A stretch of DNA of 64,000 nt from JALOAT01 sp041685115 (GTDB lineage: Bacteria > Pseudomonadota > Gammaproteobacteria > Thiohalomonadales > Thiohalomonadaceae). The DNA is taken from positions 1 to 64,000 of the forward strand of contig JAWLGK010000008.1 in the NCBI GenBank assembly GCA_041685115.1, in the 5' to 3' direction. The notes beneath the pieces are model-generated. The model searched no databases and was not told the origin of the DNA. It worked only from the letters and a program-made list of their open reading frames with translations. Positions 62,835 through 64,000 of this stretch are shown in pieces (within the stretch, counting starts at the first letter, position 1; each line of letters opens with the position of its first letter). Both the position numbers and the translations under genes were made by a program.

Positions 62835-64000
62835 TCAGATGGACACGTGGGTGACACGTGCCTTGCGGCCGTAGAAGAAGTTAGCCAGCAGGCGCGACAC
62901 CATGATGGCGCTGAACACGGACGTCAGGATGCCCAGGCACAGCACCACGGCAAACCCGCGCACCGGCCCCGAACCCAGCCAGAACAGTGCAAAGCCGGCG
63001 ATGAAGGTGGTGATGTTCGAGTCCAGGATGGTGCCGAACGCCCGCTTGTAGCCCGCGTCGATGGCCGTCCGTGGCGACATGCCCGAACGCAGTTCCTCGC
63101 GGATGCGTTCGTTGATGAGCACGTTGGCGTCGATGGCCATCCCGATGGTCAGCGCCACGGCGGCCATCCCCGGCAGGGTCATGGTGGCCTGCAGCATGGA
63201 CAGCACGGCAATCAGCAGGATGCCGTTCACCGCCAGGGCGGTCACCGAAAACACGCCGAACAGGCGGTAGTAAACGATCATGAACAGCGCGACGGCGGTA
63301 AAGCCGTAGACGTTGGCGTTGATGCCCCGGCTGATGTTCTCCTGGCCGAGGCTCGGGCCGACGGTGCGCTCCTCGACGATCTGCATGGGCGCGGCGAGGG
63401 CGCCGGCGCGCAGCAACAGGGCCAGGTCGCGCGCCTCCTGCGGGCTGTCGAGGCCGGTGGTCTGGAAGCGCTTGCTGAAGTGGTCGCGGATCACCGCCAC
63501 CGAGATGACTTCCTCGGTCTTGCGCGCGGTGCGCTGCTGCACGCCGCCCACGGTGCGCACCTCGGTCTTGGTCTCGATGAACACCACCGCCATGCGCCGG
63601 CCGATGTTCTCACGGGTGACGTCGCTCATGCGGCGCGCGCCCTGGCCGTCCAGGGTGACGCTGACCAGCGGACCGCCGGTCTGCGGGTCGAAGCCCGAGG
63701 CGGCGTCGACCACCTGGTCGCCGGTGATGATGATGTCCCGCTTGAGTACCACCGGTTCGCCGTCGCGCGAGCGGTACAGGCGCGAGCCGGGCGGCACGCG
63801 GCCGGCCAGCGCCGCGGAGACGTCGGCCTGTTCGTCCACCAGGCGGTATTCGAGGGTGGCGGTGGCGCCGAGGATGTCCTTGGCGCGCGCGGTGTCCTGC
63901 ACGCCGGGCAACTGCACCACGATGCGGCTCTCGCCGGCGCGCTGGATGACGGGTTCCGCCACGCCCAGTTCGTCGACGCGGTTGCGCAGCGTGGTGATGT
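62835..64000 (-). CDS. secD: Protein translocase subunit SecD (5' part outside the window)
   Basis: The C-terminal 388 residues or so of SecD; the 5' end lies beyond 64000. The frame is open to the edge, reading ITTLRNRVDELGVAEPVIQR. The P1-domain base (VVQLPGVQDTARAKDILG), P1 head, and TM segments 2-6 (INANVYGFTAVALFMIVYY, AIDANVLINERIREELRSG, ITTFIAGFALFWLGSGP) are present. Asp in AIDANVLINERI is a conserved proton-path residue. Its order (secD, then secF) is standard. Confidence 0.95.
   Translation of the reverse strand, partial: ITTLRNRVDELGVAEPVIQRAGESRIVVQLPGVQDTARAKDILGATATLEYRLVDEQADVSAALAGRVPPGSRLYRSRDGEPVVLKRDIIITGDQVVDAASGFDPQTGGPLVSVTLDGQGARRMSDVTRENIGRRMAVVFIETKTEVRTVGGVQQRTARKTEEVISVAVIRDHFSKRFQTTGLDSPQEARDLALLLRAGALAAPMQIVEERTVGPSLGQENISRGINANVYGFTAVALFMIVYYRLFGVFSVTALAVNGILLIAVLSMLQATMTLPGMAAVALTIGMAIDANVLINERIREELRSGMSPRTAIDAGYKRAFGTILDSNITTFIAGFALFWLGSGPVRGFAVVLCLGILTSVFSAIMVSRLLANFFYGRKARVTHVSI

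Overview
The window is about 64 kb of high-GC chromosome from a gammaproteobacterium. The evidence is gene order: trmJ, cysE, iscR, iscS, iscU, iscA, hscB, hscA, fdx, iscX, ndk, rlmN, pilW, rodZ, ispG, hisS, yfgM, bamB and der run in one direction, with suhB divergent from trmJ. rlmJ, rlmKL, purT, slyX, cmoAB and tadA/mltF agree with this. Cytochrome c', a SoxXA-binding-like lipoprotein, an ISC-type class II ribonucleotide reductase host and several membrane cytochromes hint at a respiratory, perhaps sulfur-oxidising lineage, but genus cannot be fixed. No phage, plasmid, CRISPR array or complete insertion sequence was seen.

Layout. 1-8.4 kb: a structured non-coding repeat, rlmJ, purT, a cytochrome b, rnk, a REP array, a ferric-reductase-like flavocytochrome, a stand-alone Lrp ligand-binding domain, cytochrome c' and a peroxiredoxin. 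8.6-17.5 kb: a five-gene trehalose/glycogen operon (DUF5752, treT, glgX/treX, treZ, treY). 17.6-26 kb: slyX, rlmKL, uup, cysC, tRNA-Ser(CGA), mltF and tadA plus a tiny lipoprotein. 26-36 kb: guaA and guaB, usually adjacent, are here separated by about 7 kb holding a glycosyltransferase pair, a zinc dehydrogenase, a CheY-PilZ regulator, a PRC-barrel protein and cmoAB. 36-42 kb: a small lipoprotein, xseA, an M23 peptidase, a repeat-rich gap, a B12-dependent ribonucleotide reductase and slyD. 42-60 kb: the long conserved minus-strand cluster (outer-membrane assembly, isoprenoid, tRNA charging, pilus, and Fe-S assembly with two tandem cysteine desulfurases). 60-64 kb: suhB, a small ORF, REPs, and secF with the 3' part of secD.

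Functional themes. The trehalose operon joins two routes: TreT from NDP-glucose plus glucose, and GlgX/TreZ/TreY from glycogen. The isc operon is preceded by an IscR-type palindrome overlapping the promoter, and CysE upstream supplies cysteine precursor.

The most unusual content is non-coding. I see (1) three REP families that begin with GTAG, three copies of which supply the stop codon of the neighbouring gene; (2) six intergenic elements bounded by inverted CACGGGG-type arms with unrelated contents; (3) seven short hairpins with an invariant CATCCATG core but different, self-complementary arms; and (4) two elements with ends resembling those of IS50/Tn5. These families nest inside each other and mark most operon breaks in the window.
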